Origin: Smallanthus sonchifolius
Lineage: Eukaryota > Streptophyta > Magnoliopsida > Asterales > Asteraceae
Assembly (NCBI GenBank): GCA_023525975.1
Contig: CM042044.1
Span: forward strand, 7,302,501-7,366,500
Reading direction: 5' to 3'
Length of the DNA stretch: 64,000 nt
Part shown: in pieces, positions 55,080-64,000 of the stretch
Layout of the letters: every line of letters starts with the position of its first letter
How positions within the stretch are numbered: position 1 is the first letter of the stretch
Made by a program: the position numbers and the translations under genes
Notes under the pieces: model-generated
Told to the model about the DNA's origin: nothing
What the model saw: only the letters and a program-made list of their open reading frames with translations
The model's database searches: none

Positions 55080-58000
55080 TGTAATATCCAGGATTTTTCC
55101 GAGACATCTTTTCCAAAACCTTTGCACGTATTATCGATTTAAAACATGAATTCATATTAAAACTATTTTCTTAAATAGAAAATATTAATTTAATCTCTAT
55201 ATATAACAATTATACTTATACATATATATACATAAGACTTATTAAAATATGTATATATGTACCTTATAAATAAAATATGTTAAAATTCTTGAAACTTTAT
55301 AAGTTTATAATTATTATTATGAAAATAATATAATTAATAGATAAATGTCAAAATCTTGAAACTTATAAACTTAAAACTTAGAAATTATTTTATAGAATTA
55401 AAATAATAAAACTTATAAAATTTTAAAGGGACTTTTATAAAACAAAACATACATATTTGTTTTTATAAAGTCTAGGGACTAAACTATCATTCATTGAAAC
55501 TTACTTTAAACTCAGACTTAAGTTTAAACATAAAATAATAAACACTTGAAACATTAGGGGCCTGTTTTGCAATAAACCCAAACTTCCAGATCCGGAAACC
55601 AGTCGCGGGTTCGAACCCCTCAGTGACCGGTTTTGAGCTCTAATTATCGAAAACGCGTGATGCGGTTGAATTGAATGCTCCTCGAGCTTCCCTTAGAGCG
55701 TGCGACCCAAACCCAAGAAGCTTTAATGCCCGAATTCAACTTTTACGCCGTGTAATTCGAATTCGTTTTTACTCACCCGTTAACCCCCACCTAATCAAGC
55801 ATTAAAACTCGAAATCGGTTATAAATATCCGTTGAAACACCTAGACGACATCACACTATAAACCTCTGAACCTTCAATTCAGTCAGTTCGAACCTACATT
55901 ACTCGATTTGGACCTGAAGACAGCCGTATCTGTTTCGAACTCATTCTCCCTCGATCCAATATCATTTCAGATAATTCAAATGCTCAATCTTGTCGTTTTC
56001 ATTCGTAGATCGTTAGCCCTCTATCAATTTGTGTTAACAGGGGATAATCAATTCGTATTAAGAGGATTTGAATCTAGGGTTCATATGGAAATTAGAACCG
56101 ATTGGAGATTGTGTTTATAAATTTTCTTTTCTGTATGAATCATCAGCGAGGCCCGTAGCCGGGTGGTTTGTTCGTTGGTGCGTGAACTCAGGCGGCCCGG
56201 GTTCGAATCCGGCCGGCCTGAGTTTTGATATTTTATTTTTTTAATGCTTTTTATTCAGTTTTAATATCTTTAATCATTTTTACAAAATCTGTCATACTTT
56301 TATAAACTTAAAATCAATTTTTAATTATACTTGTAATCCCAGAAACTATTTTTTTATTAATTAAACCTAGTTAAATCCTATGACAAATTAATCCTTAGTA
56401 TTAGTTTTAAATACTTAAAAACAATAAAAATACTTCTAAACTTTTATAAAACTTATATTCTATACCGAATCATTGTTATAAAAAAACAGAAATGTAAATT
56501 GTTATTTTTCTGGAATAAATAAATCTATTTGTTGTTAAGCTTTAAAAATATATATAAACTTTAATAAAACAAAAATAACTTATATTAAAGTTATAAAATC
56601 AGAAATATTCATAAAACTTGTATATTAATTTGAAAACAAAAATTTATAAACTTTTACATTTTTAGTGTTTACCTATTTAATTCAAGCCTCATTTATTTAA
56701 TTAAAATAAATCTACTTTTATAAACTTGATAAAAACCAAAATTTTAAATCTTAGGCTTATACATCAGAGAAACTTATTTGTTTATATAAAACTTAAATAG
56801 GAAATAAATATACCTTATTTTCTAAGTATTTATAAACCTATAAATTATATAAATAGAAACTTGTTAGTTATATAAAACAAGAGAAACAATTTTACTTTAT
56901 TTATTTCCTAAATATTTATAAGCTTATGATCTTTATAAAATTAGATGGAAACTTTAAACGTTTATAAATTTGTGGACCTTATTTAAATACTTTAGAGAAA
57001 CTTTATTTAAGGCATTTATACACTTATAAACTCTAAAAATTTATAATTTAAAATATAAACTTTACAGGAAATTTTATTATAAATTTATAACTACATATTA
57101 TTTATTTAAACTTATAACCACATTCTAAACATTTTATATTACAAGATAATTGGTAAAGTAAATACCTAATAAATCTTAAATATTTTATATTGATTATTTA
57201 GTTAGATAAAGTAATTATTCTTTTAAATTATTATTTACTCTTAACAATTATTTTATAATTATTTATTTTTTTAAATATTCATTCTTAGTCATTATTTAAT
57301 CATTAAATAGTTATTATAAATCCTTAATAATTATTCATTCTTAAAATAATTATTATTAATCTTTGATAATTATTTATTCTTTCACTTATCTATTGATACA
57401 ACCTTAATTATAAAATACTTAGAAAACTACCTTAAATTATTATCACCTAACTTGTGAAATTAACCGGTGTAAAACTTTTTAAATGATTATTTCAAATTCT
57501 ATACTATAACCTCTTTAAACTTTGATATCAAAGTCTTATGTTATTCATTTAAAACTTTATTTAGAATTTGAATTAAACTTCATAAACACAGTCATTCTCA
57601 TCACCCATTTGGAACCCTAGTCAATCTTAGAATCCTAGATTCGTTACCATAGACTTATAAGATCAAAACTTAGAACTTTAGACTTGTGTTCTTAGGCTTG
57701 TTGTGAGGATATTCTCCCTCAAAATCTTGTTACACTTAATCCTTGTTGGACACTCTTCATCATCCAAGTGAGTATACTTAGCCCCTTTTCGTTTTACATT
57801 CTTTATAAACTTGGGATGAAACATGTATCAAAACTTATACAATTCTTGTACAAACTATGCATATATGCTTATTCTTGTGTTATGCTTGAGACTTGCATGC
57901 TTAAATTAGACTTAATACTAGCATATACATTAACTTTGATCAAGCATATGGTAACAATGATAGATCTATTGTATTTGACCAATCCACCTAGTTTGATTGA

Positions 58001-58470
58001 CCCTTCGGGGGGAGCCCATGGTGATTGTTACTGAAATTAAACATTAAACTTTTAAGGGTAACCTTCGGGTTATGCCTAAACTTGGTTGGAGGATTGATAT
58101 GCACAATGTTTAACATGTTTTGTTCTCACACTTATACTATAGAATGCATGACATAGTGAATTGTAATACTTTTCAAAAACTTTGCTAAACTATGTTAAAA
58201 CCTTCGTATCTCGCCAACTATTTTTAGTTGACAGTTTACTCAACATGTTTCAGGTACAACAGCATGAGACTTATTTATGATCACATAGGATGCTTTGGAC
58301 CTAACATATTTATCAAATAAACATTGTATTCTTGTTTTTTGTTGTTTTAATTCTTGTATTGAACCTTGAAAGTCATTAATGAAATATATAAACTTTAATA
58401 GTCAACATTGTGCTTTTTAAATAACCGCGTCCGCCCCGACGTATAATCCGTCGTCGGTTGGGGTGTGACA
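55080..58470. mobile_element. Solo LTR, 3391 bp
   Basis: Ends TGTAATATCC...GGGGTGTGACA with a perfect 5-bp duplication CGAGT (55075-55079 and 58471-58475). No internal region. It is very AT-rich (56230-57600) with two B-box-like sequences. It is inserted in the gag leader of the pol-less gypsy-like element. Frames at 55908-56120 and 57768-58034 are not recognisable. Confidence 0.82.
56149..56226 (+). repeat. tRNA-like sequence with Pol III-type boxes in solo LTR
   Basis: An A-box-like TAGCCGGGTGG (56156-56166) and a consensus B-box GGGTTCGAATCC are followed by TTTT at 56223. Outer AGGCC/GGCCT arms can pair. A second B-box GGGTTCGAACCCC occurs near 55607, also followed by TTTT. It does not fold as a standard tRNA, so it is called tRNA-like only. 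Confidence 0.45.
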
Positions 58471-58534
58471 CGAGTAAGGCGTCGATCTCTTCCACGAGCA
58501 ACCATTTGATTCAACCCAGAGCTTTGATACCAAA
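58471..58534 (-). mobile_element. Gag leader and PBS of the interrupted gypsy-like element
   Basis: The sequence after the solo LTR resumes 'aaggcgtcgatctcttcc' and reaches TGGTATCAAAGC (minus strand, 58532-58521), a PBS with one change from TGGTATCAGAGC. The LTR follows from 58535. Confidence 0.55.
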
Positions 58535-58897
58535 TGATACGGTTATAGGATAAATCAAATGGCTCAAAAATCTCTACTAAAAGCTTCAAATCTGAAAATA
58601 AAACTAAATCTCAAAAACGAATGATCCAATAATTACAAAAAATCCAAAGTATTAAAGAAGTTTTAAACTACCAAAAGATAAAGACTAACAACCGAATAAA
58701 GCTTAAAAGTAGAAACCATAATTATCTAGAAAAAATAATAAGATTAAATTCAAACGTGTAGATAACCCATGATTCTATGCAATTCGTGATTCTATTCACA
58801 TTTTAACCTATTTGATTCAAAATAAACAACCAACTCGGGTTAACCAGGTCGGCATCCCCATGCGACAGGGTGTTACTCGGATCCGATGCACCTACAA
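58535..58897 (-). repeat. LTR of pol-less gypsy-like family (copy 1)
   Basis: Begins TGATACGGTTATAGG next to the PBS and runs to about 'gcacctacaaca'. It aligns by eye with 59077-59322 and 60592-60961 (shared 'tttaaactaccaaaa', 'aataaagctt', 'ggatccgatgc'). Confidence 0.5.
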
Positions 58898-59076
58898 CAT
58901 ACATTCCATCTTAGAAAAAAAAATTAACCTAGAGTTTTGTATGTGGACCCAAAGCCACCTAGGTCGAAGGGAACATCGGGTCGTTTCTTATTCACTATCG
59001 ATTTGACTCGCTCAAATAGTTAGGCTCCATGGTTCTTCTCGCTAGGGTCTACTGGATTGCCCCGCCTCCTTAATAA
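58898..59076 (-). repeat. 3' internal fragment of the same gypsy-like family
   Basis: Repeats the 'gagttttgtatgtggaccca', 'gaacatcgggtcgtttctta' module also found at about 53700-53760 and 59345-59415, showing that at least three elements were piled together. Confidence 0.45.
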
Positions 59077-60961
59077 TGCGGTTACAGAAACTATCAAATG
59101 ACTAAAAAATATCTACTTTCACAAAAAACTTCAAAACCCAAAGTTCAGAAAATAAAATTAAATCTCAAAATCTACTTATTCAATAATCATGAAAAATCCG
59201 AAGTATTTAAAGGAGTTTTATATTATGAGATCTTAACATTAAAAAAATAATAATAAATACCTAATAAAGCTTGAAAGTACGAGCGACGGGTTGTGACCCG
59301 GATCCGATGCTCCTACATCATACACTCTGTCTTCGGAAAAAAAAAACTTGTCTTCGAGTTTGCCTTCGGACCCAAAGCCACCTCGGTCGTAGGGAACACC
59401 GGGTCCTTTCTAATTCACTGTTGATTTGACCCATCCAAATAGTTCGACTCCATGGTTCGTTTCGGTCAGGTCTACTGCATTGGCACGCCTCCTTCTCCAC
59501 GCCTTCGAAAAGGACTCTTCCTCGAAACTTGAAACGTCTAAAAGATAATTGACAACCCAAGAAAAAAAATCGGCTCTTTTGTTGCTTTTTTCAGACTTAC
59601 TTATAATACTAAACTTAAAAACTGGAAAAAAAAAAACTCGTCCATTATCTCCTTATTTTGAATTGCATATTGATTAGGAGATTCCATGTTTATAAAAAAA
59701 ACACATCTCCCATGTTTGTCGGCCATACTTTTTGATCTTCATCTTCATGCAAATATTCAGTAAAATTACCTGAAGAAATCGTCGACGACTCATGATCGTT
59801 ATTGTCCTTCTTTTCCGGTTGCCAGTCCTCTTTTATAGTAATCCCGCTAAGAACATTTTGCACAAAGGCACATTCTTCCTCATCGGGTTTAATCGCGTCT
59901 TCATTGAAACTAGGTTTGTCTTTCGACAAACAATCATGATAAATCTGATCGTAGAACTAGGGTGGGTGACGACCGAGCGAATGCTCCTCTTCGTCGTTAC
60001 CTTCGTCCCAGACGACGGAACTCGTCTCGGTTTCCGTATTGCACATCCCCTGTTGTAACTCAAGATCCCGAATCCTCTGTCAAAGCCGCTTCCGAGCTGG
60101 TTGTTTATGTTGGATCCGAATGCAAAAAAAACTCGAAGACAATTTGAATTTAATCTTTTATTTCTTTTGTTTCCACATAAACAACCAACTCGGGTCAACC
60201 CATCCTCTTGAATAGTAATTCCTCGAAGAACCTTTGCATAAAACACACATTCTTCCTCATCATGTTTAATTCCATCTTCATCGAATCCGGGCTCGTTTTC
60301 GACAAACACTCTTGATAGATCGGTTCGTAGTACTGGGGTGGGCGACGACCGAAGGGATGCTCCTCTTCGTCGTCACCTCATCCCAGACGACAGTACTCGA
60401 CCCGGTTTCCGTATTACACATCCCCTATTGTGACTCAAGATCTCATATCCTCTGTCGGAGCCACTTGATCTTAAGATGATGTTCTCCTTTGTTGGAGCCT
60501 CTTGATCTTGAGATCCCATGGGTCAGGATCAACTCCATCGCTACCTCGTTTAACCATTTGATTTGATATAACTCGGAGCTCTGATACCAAATGACATGGT
60601 TACAGCAGAAATCAAATGGCTTAAAAATCTCTACGTTCACAAAAACTTCAGAACCCAAAGTTTCTAGAAATAAAATTAAATCTCAAAAACTAATCATCCA
60701 ATAATCACCAAAAATCCGAAGTATTTAAAAGAGTTTTAAACTACCAAAATGATAAAGACTAACAACCCAATAAAGCTTGAAAGTAGCAATGATAATCATC
60801 TAGAATTAAAAGATTAGTAGATAACCCACAATTCCATGTGATTCGTGAATCCCTTCACATCTCATCTAACCCATTTGTTCCAACATAAACAATCGGCTAC
60901 GATCACCCCGTTTGGCATCCGCATGCGACGGCTTGTTACCCGGATCCAATGCTCACACGTC
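59077..60961 (-). mobile_element. Pol-less gypsy-like element with both LTRs
   Basis: Right LTR 60592-60961 and a shorter left LTR 59077-59322 (internally deleted) bracket about 1.27 kb. The PBS TGGTATCAGAGC is on the minus strand at 60589-60578. The interior has two copies of a gag-like module: DEEECVFYAKVLRGITIQED (about 60190-60300) and DEEECAFVQNVLSGITIKED (about 59800-59880), plus WDLKI/LRQRI-type coiled segments. Stops and frameshifts are present, and there is no pol. It would depend on a partner for movement. Confidence 0.55.
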
Positions 60962-61730
60962 AATTAACTTGAGACTTACACTACAGCTTCATCAACTATT
61001 TATCTATTTTAATTACAGTTACTGTAATTATTATTTGTTATTTTTAACTTTTTCTTAAACAGCTCGTTTCAACTAGAACCTAGTTTGATGTCATTGACCC
61101 AAACCGAATCAATACTTTTAAAATAGTCCGTTCTATGACATAACCCAACCCACCTGTTTTACCTGGCCTAATAATCCCAGTCTCTCAAGTCTTGCCTGCA
61201 AAATCACCTTGTTAAAACTATAAGAAAATAATCAAATGAACCCAAAATAGATTCGGTTGATTTATGGAGTGTAGGCCAACTTACAACCTGCAGGCCCGGT
61301 TCCATTAAATACTCAAATCAAGAAAACCCGGTTCCATTAAATACTCGAATCAATCAAACAAGACGTTTAGTTCTCCTCGAACCGATAAATATGACCCACA
61401 AATTCAAACGAGGAATAACCATATAAAACTGATCAAAACCGACCTCGCCAACTAAAGGGAGTAAAAACATCTGGGACCATTTTGTAAATGTCAAGAACAG
61501 TGACTAGTTAAAGCTTGCACACCCTTTTAGATGCCATTTTTGGAATCTTTAGATAAAAACAGGAAATACCCAAATAGCATTTGACCAAAACAGTATCCCA
61601 ACAACAAAGCAAGTAACATTTAGTATCATTTATGGATGTCACGAACACCGCCTAGTTTGCACATCCTCTTGAGGCTGCTTTTGGACACTTTAAGGTTACT
61701 AATGCACTAATTATACCGGTATCCTTAAAA
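60962..61730. other. Downstream region of the UFSP2-like gene
   Basis: Non-coding. It contains a direct repeat of 'cccggttccattaaatactc' (about 61292 and 61327) and two 'aaggttgcac...' style repeats near 61500-61680. The 3'UTR of the minus-strand gene probably occupies its upper end. Confidence 0.4.
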
Positions 61731-61960
61731 TCAAACCATGTTTGGCCTTTGTGGGAGCAAGAGATTGTAGAACTTATTTTGCAGAAAAAAACGCTTCCCC
61801 TTGCTATCGATGGCTTTCTTCCATCCGCACCATCCACCGTTTACTATTTTCTTTAAATCATCACTACCCGTGTAGTGAGGATCAAGTATTAAAAAAGCAC
61901 AATCTCCAGTTGTATCGTTGTAATCAACTCCCAAAAGGGTATATGCAAGAACCCCACCAC
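61731..61960 (-). CDS. UFSP2: Ufm1-specific protease 2-like (UFSP2), last exon (partial)
   Basis: Minus-strand exon after ATGCAG reads GGGVLAYTLLGVDYN, DCAFLILDPHYTGSDD, VNGGWCGWKKAIDSKGKRFF, NKFYNLLLPQRPNMV-stop. This is the C-terminal end of the C78 cysteine peptidase that processes and removes UFM1; the DPHYTG block carries the catalytic Asp-x-His pair. The catalytic Cys would be on an upstream exon to the right of the window. The acceptor AG is at 61961-61962 and the stop TGA at 61731-61733. A Copia element begins 49 bp upstream in the intron, so whether the rest of the gene follows cannot be seen. Confidence 0.85.
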
Positions 61961-62008
61961 CTGCATTTGTATATGATTACAAAAACAATGATATTAATAA
62001 GTTGATTA

Positions 62009-62389
62009 CTGTTAGGTATCAAGAGTCGTTAACGCAGCGGAATCACACACACACGCACACAATCGATAAACAGAAAAGTAGAAGACACGAGAATTATAGT
62101 GGTTCAGTCCCAATTGGCCTACGTCCACTTTGCAACTAGGGTTTAATCTTATTAGGTGCTCAAGAGAATACAATTACATCAGGAATATATTTATAAGACT
62201 AGATTAGGGTTATCTAATTAAGGCAATAACTTAATCACCAAGCTAATGCTAAACAGCCCAAGAAAGAGCCGCCAGCCCTTGCTTCTTCAGATCTGGCCAG
62301 CTCCAAGAGGTCCAATAGCCCAGCCGCTGGTGGCCCAAGGCCCAGCTCGGCCCAGGCCCAATTCGGCCCAAAGCCTTCATAACCCAACA
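62009..62389 (-). repeat. 3' LTR of the Copia element
   Basis: 381 bp. It has a GGGCC/GGCCCA-rich block (62300-62370) and 'acacacacgcacac' microsatellite. The adjoining host bases ATTAC (62004-62008) should be the TSD, to be matched beyond the window. Confidence 0.75.
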
Positions 62390-62548
62390 ATCTCCCACTT
62401 GAAGGCTTTGCTTAATCCACAAACACCATTCAAGTAATCCCCGATCCAATAATTCCAGTATCCCCCATATCCAAAGTCTCCCGAGCCTTCAGTCCCTATA
62501 AACAAGCTCAGACTTCATCAATTCCCCCTAGTTGCACCCCCCCTCTCA

Positions 62549-64000
62549 TCAAGTACATGAAGGGGCAGTTGAAGCTCCCCCGAGCTCCAACCCATTCTCT
62601 ATCTCAACTGGTCTGCACGATCCACCAGTTCCAGAGATAACCCGAGAACTATTACCACTCTCCTCCTTTAGCAAGACTTCCATAGGAGAGATTTCCACAG
62701 TCGGACTAACGGTCTTCAAAACCCAACGTTGTTTTGTAACTGTAACCGAAACACACCCCGTGCTCCCACTGTTACCAAACCCCTGACCTGGTTTTGACCT
62801 CCGACCCCGCTCAGCTTGAATCACCTTGGCACTAGGCTCCCTTCTTGCAAATTGAACCTTCTTTCGCCCCTTTGACTCAGCGAACCCAACTTTGTTTTGA
62901 GGAACGGTCATACTTCCCTCAGCAGGTACCTCCACCATGTATAAAGAACCTCGCCTGTTTCCACGAGCAATTACCAGATTACCTTTAGTTACCTTCCACT
63001 TGCCTCCACCAAACTTTACTTCTAGTCCCTGTTTATCCAGCTGACCGACAGAGATAAGCTTACTCTTTAAAGCTGGAATAACCCTGACACTCTTCAAGTT
63101 CCATGTGGTTCCCAAAGGAGTAACCAAATTTACGTCACCCATGCCCGTAACATCAAGAACATCACCATTAGCTATCCGTACCTTCCCAAAGTTACCAACC
63201 TTTAAATTCTCCATCGTCTCCCCGCTGTGCATCGCGTGAAACGAAGAACCAGAATCCATAACCCAAGAATCTGTAGAAGACTCTACACAGCAAACCAAAA
63301 CATCATCATCAGATTCCTCATCTGCCTGAACCGTGTTTACCTGCCTTTTGCCCTCATTCTTCCCAGACTCTTCCTTATTTCTTCCTGGACATTGACTTTT
63401 CACATGCCCAACTTCATTGCAGCACCAGCACCTAACATTTTTCCGAGCTCTAGACGAACTCCTTCCCCTACTCCCATTGCTCCTGTTATTTTCCCTTCCT
63501 CTGCCCACATTGAATATATCAGAAGACGAGGATCCTCCACTAGTGTTCCTCCGCCGAATATCCTCACCCAGAATACTATCCCGGACCACGCTAAACTTCA
63601 AATTCCCAGCTCCACCAAAATTAGTGATCGCCGTCACATAACCTGACCAGCTGTCAGGCAAAGAGGATAACAATATCGCAGCTTGAGTATCATCATCAAG
63701 CTTTGTCCCAACGGTTGATAGCCTGGACAAAATTGAATTTATATTATTTATGTGATCGGGCACCGAGCTTCCCTCATTCATCCTCATCATGAATAACTCT
63801 CTCAACAGGAACACTCTATTACCGGCAGACGGCTTTTCATACATGTTTGACAGAGCCGTCATCATACCATAAGCTGTGGTTTCCTCTTTGATATTGAACG
63901 CTACGCTCCTCGTCAAAGCCAGTACAATCTTACATCTAGCCTTTTTGTCCTTAGTGTTCCAAACCACTTCGTCAGCCTTACTCATTCCATCCGGTTTTTC
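62549..64000 (-). CDS. Copia gag-protease polyprotein (5' end outside window)
   Basis: The frame is open to the window edge, so the true start is outside. It has a UBN2-type gag (VWNTKDKKARCKIVLALTRS, SNMYEKPSAGNRVFLLRELF), an Arg/Ser-rich linker, the CCHC knuckle CWCCNEVGHVKSQC and the aspartic protease motif WVMDSGSSFHAMHS. A GAG-pre-integrase-like segment (LVIARGNRRGSLYMVEV) follows. After this the sequence passes into a Ser/Thr/Lys-rich tail and stops at 62549, where integrase should begin. The frame is long and clean despite lacking pol, which suggests a gag-protease-only element propagated in trans. Confidence 0.85.
   Translation of the reverse strand, partial: EKPDGMSKADEVVWNTKDKKARCKIVLALTRSVAFNIKEETTAYGMMTALSNMYEKPSAGNRVFLLRELFMMRMNEGSSVPDHINNINSILSRLSTVGTKLDDDTQAAILLSSLPDSWSGYVTAITNFGGAGNLKFSVVRDSILGEDIRRRNTSGGSSSSDIFNVGRGRENNRSNGSRGRSSSRARKNVRCWCCNEVGHVKSQCPGRNKEESGKNEGKRQVNTVQADEESDDDVLVCCVESSTDSWVMDSGSSFHAMHSGETMENLKVGNFGKVRIANGDVLDVTGMGDVNLVTPLGTTWNLKSVRVIPALKSKLISVGQLDKQGLEVKFGGGKWKVTKGNLVIARGNRRGSLYMVEVPAEGSMTVPQNKVGFAESKGRKKVQFARREPSAKVIQAERGRRSKPGQGFGNSGSTGCVSVTVTKQRWVLKTVSPTVEISPMEVLLKEESGNSSRVISGTGGSCRPVEIENGLELGGASTAPSCT

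Larger units (their letters stand above)
62009..64000 (-). mobile_element. Copia-type LTR retrotransposon, lacking pol (partial)
   Basis: The 3' LTR at 62009-62389 (381 bp, TGTTAGG...CCCAACA on the plus strand) is preceded on the minus strand by the polypurine tract AAGTGGGAGATT. The gag-protease frame is 62549-64000, open at the window edge. Integrase, RT and RNase H, which normally follow the protease in Copia, are missing: only about 160 bp separate the gag frame from the LTR. The 5' LTR is outside. It is inserted in the UFSP2 intron in the same orientation as the gene. Confidence 0.8.

Noticed and set aside
63227..63646. 139-aa plus-strand frame
   Set aside because: Antisense to the Copia gag-protease frame, whose CCHC and protease motifs are unambiguous.

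Overview
This is a 64-kb piece of a eudicot plant nuclear chromosome. It is AT-rich, its genes have several introns with GT/AG splice sites, one product has a plastid-type leader, and layers of plant transposons fill the rest. The repeat style (chromovirus, Cassandra, abundant hAT/Helitron) suggests Asteraceae, but that is an impression and not proven here.

Host genes. Left arm: the terminal exon of a HemW/CPO3-like radical-SAM protein (589-1210, +), then two tandem GDSL esterase/lipase genes on the minus strand (copy A exons 10185-9562 and 2202-1696; copy B exons 14802-14173 and 11640-11134). Their 3' and 5' flanks are also duplicated. Right arm: an eight-exon chloroplast CBBY-like sugar-phosphate phosphatase (45647-48335, +), convergent with a three-coding-exon MA3-domain translation regulator of the MRF family (51403-48594, -), and the last exon of a UFSP2-like Ufm1 protease (61960-61731, -). 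These families match, from memory, neighbouring Arabidopsis genes around At3g48380-At3g48460 plus the paralogous At5g63190-At5g63290 block, so the window looks like a conserved block inflated by transposons.

Mobile DNA. Copy A's intron holds a 5.1-kb non-autonomous LTR element (3149-8249, TSD AAATG) that contains a Cassandra (5S-rRNA-bearing) LTR and internal region, plus a hAT MITE. Copy B's intron holds Helitron-like termini, a local duplication and a fold-back MITE; a MULE (15306-16523, 9-bp TSD) lies upstream of it. Positions 19249-41503 look like one minus-strand Helitron that captured exons of site-1 protease (subtilase SBT6.1/S1P). It was then hit by an LTR element (now a solo LTR, 20315-23003, TSD ACAGT). 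A 3.54-kb segment inside it was tandemly triplicated, and the middle copy received a nearly intact Ty3/gypsy chromovirus (27200-36034, TSD TGTTT, 1527-aa gag-pol). Removing the later events leaves about 3.6 kb for the founding Helitron.

42910-44414 is a hAT element (TSD CTTTGTAG) with a 370-bp Helitron nested in it. 53480-60960 is an array of pol-less gypsy-like derivatives interrupted by a 3.4-kb solo LTR (55080-58470, TSD CGAGT). The right edge is a Copia element reduced to gag-protease, sitting in the UFSP2 intron. Exon limits, TSDs and LTR ends were read by eye from the sequence; family names rest on motif recognition, without database searches.
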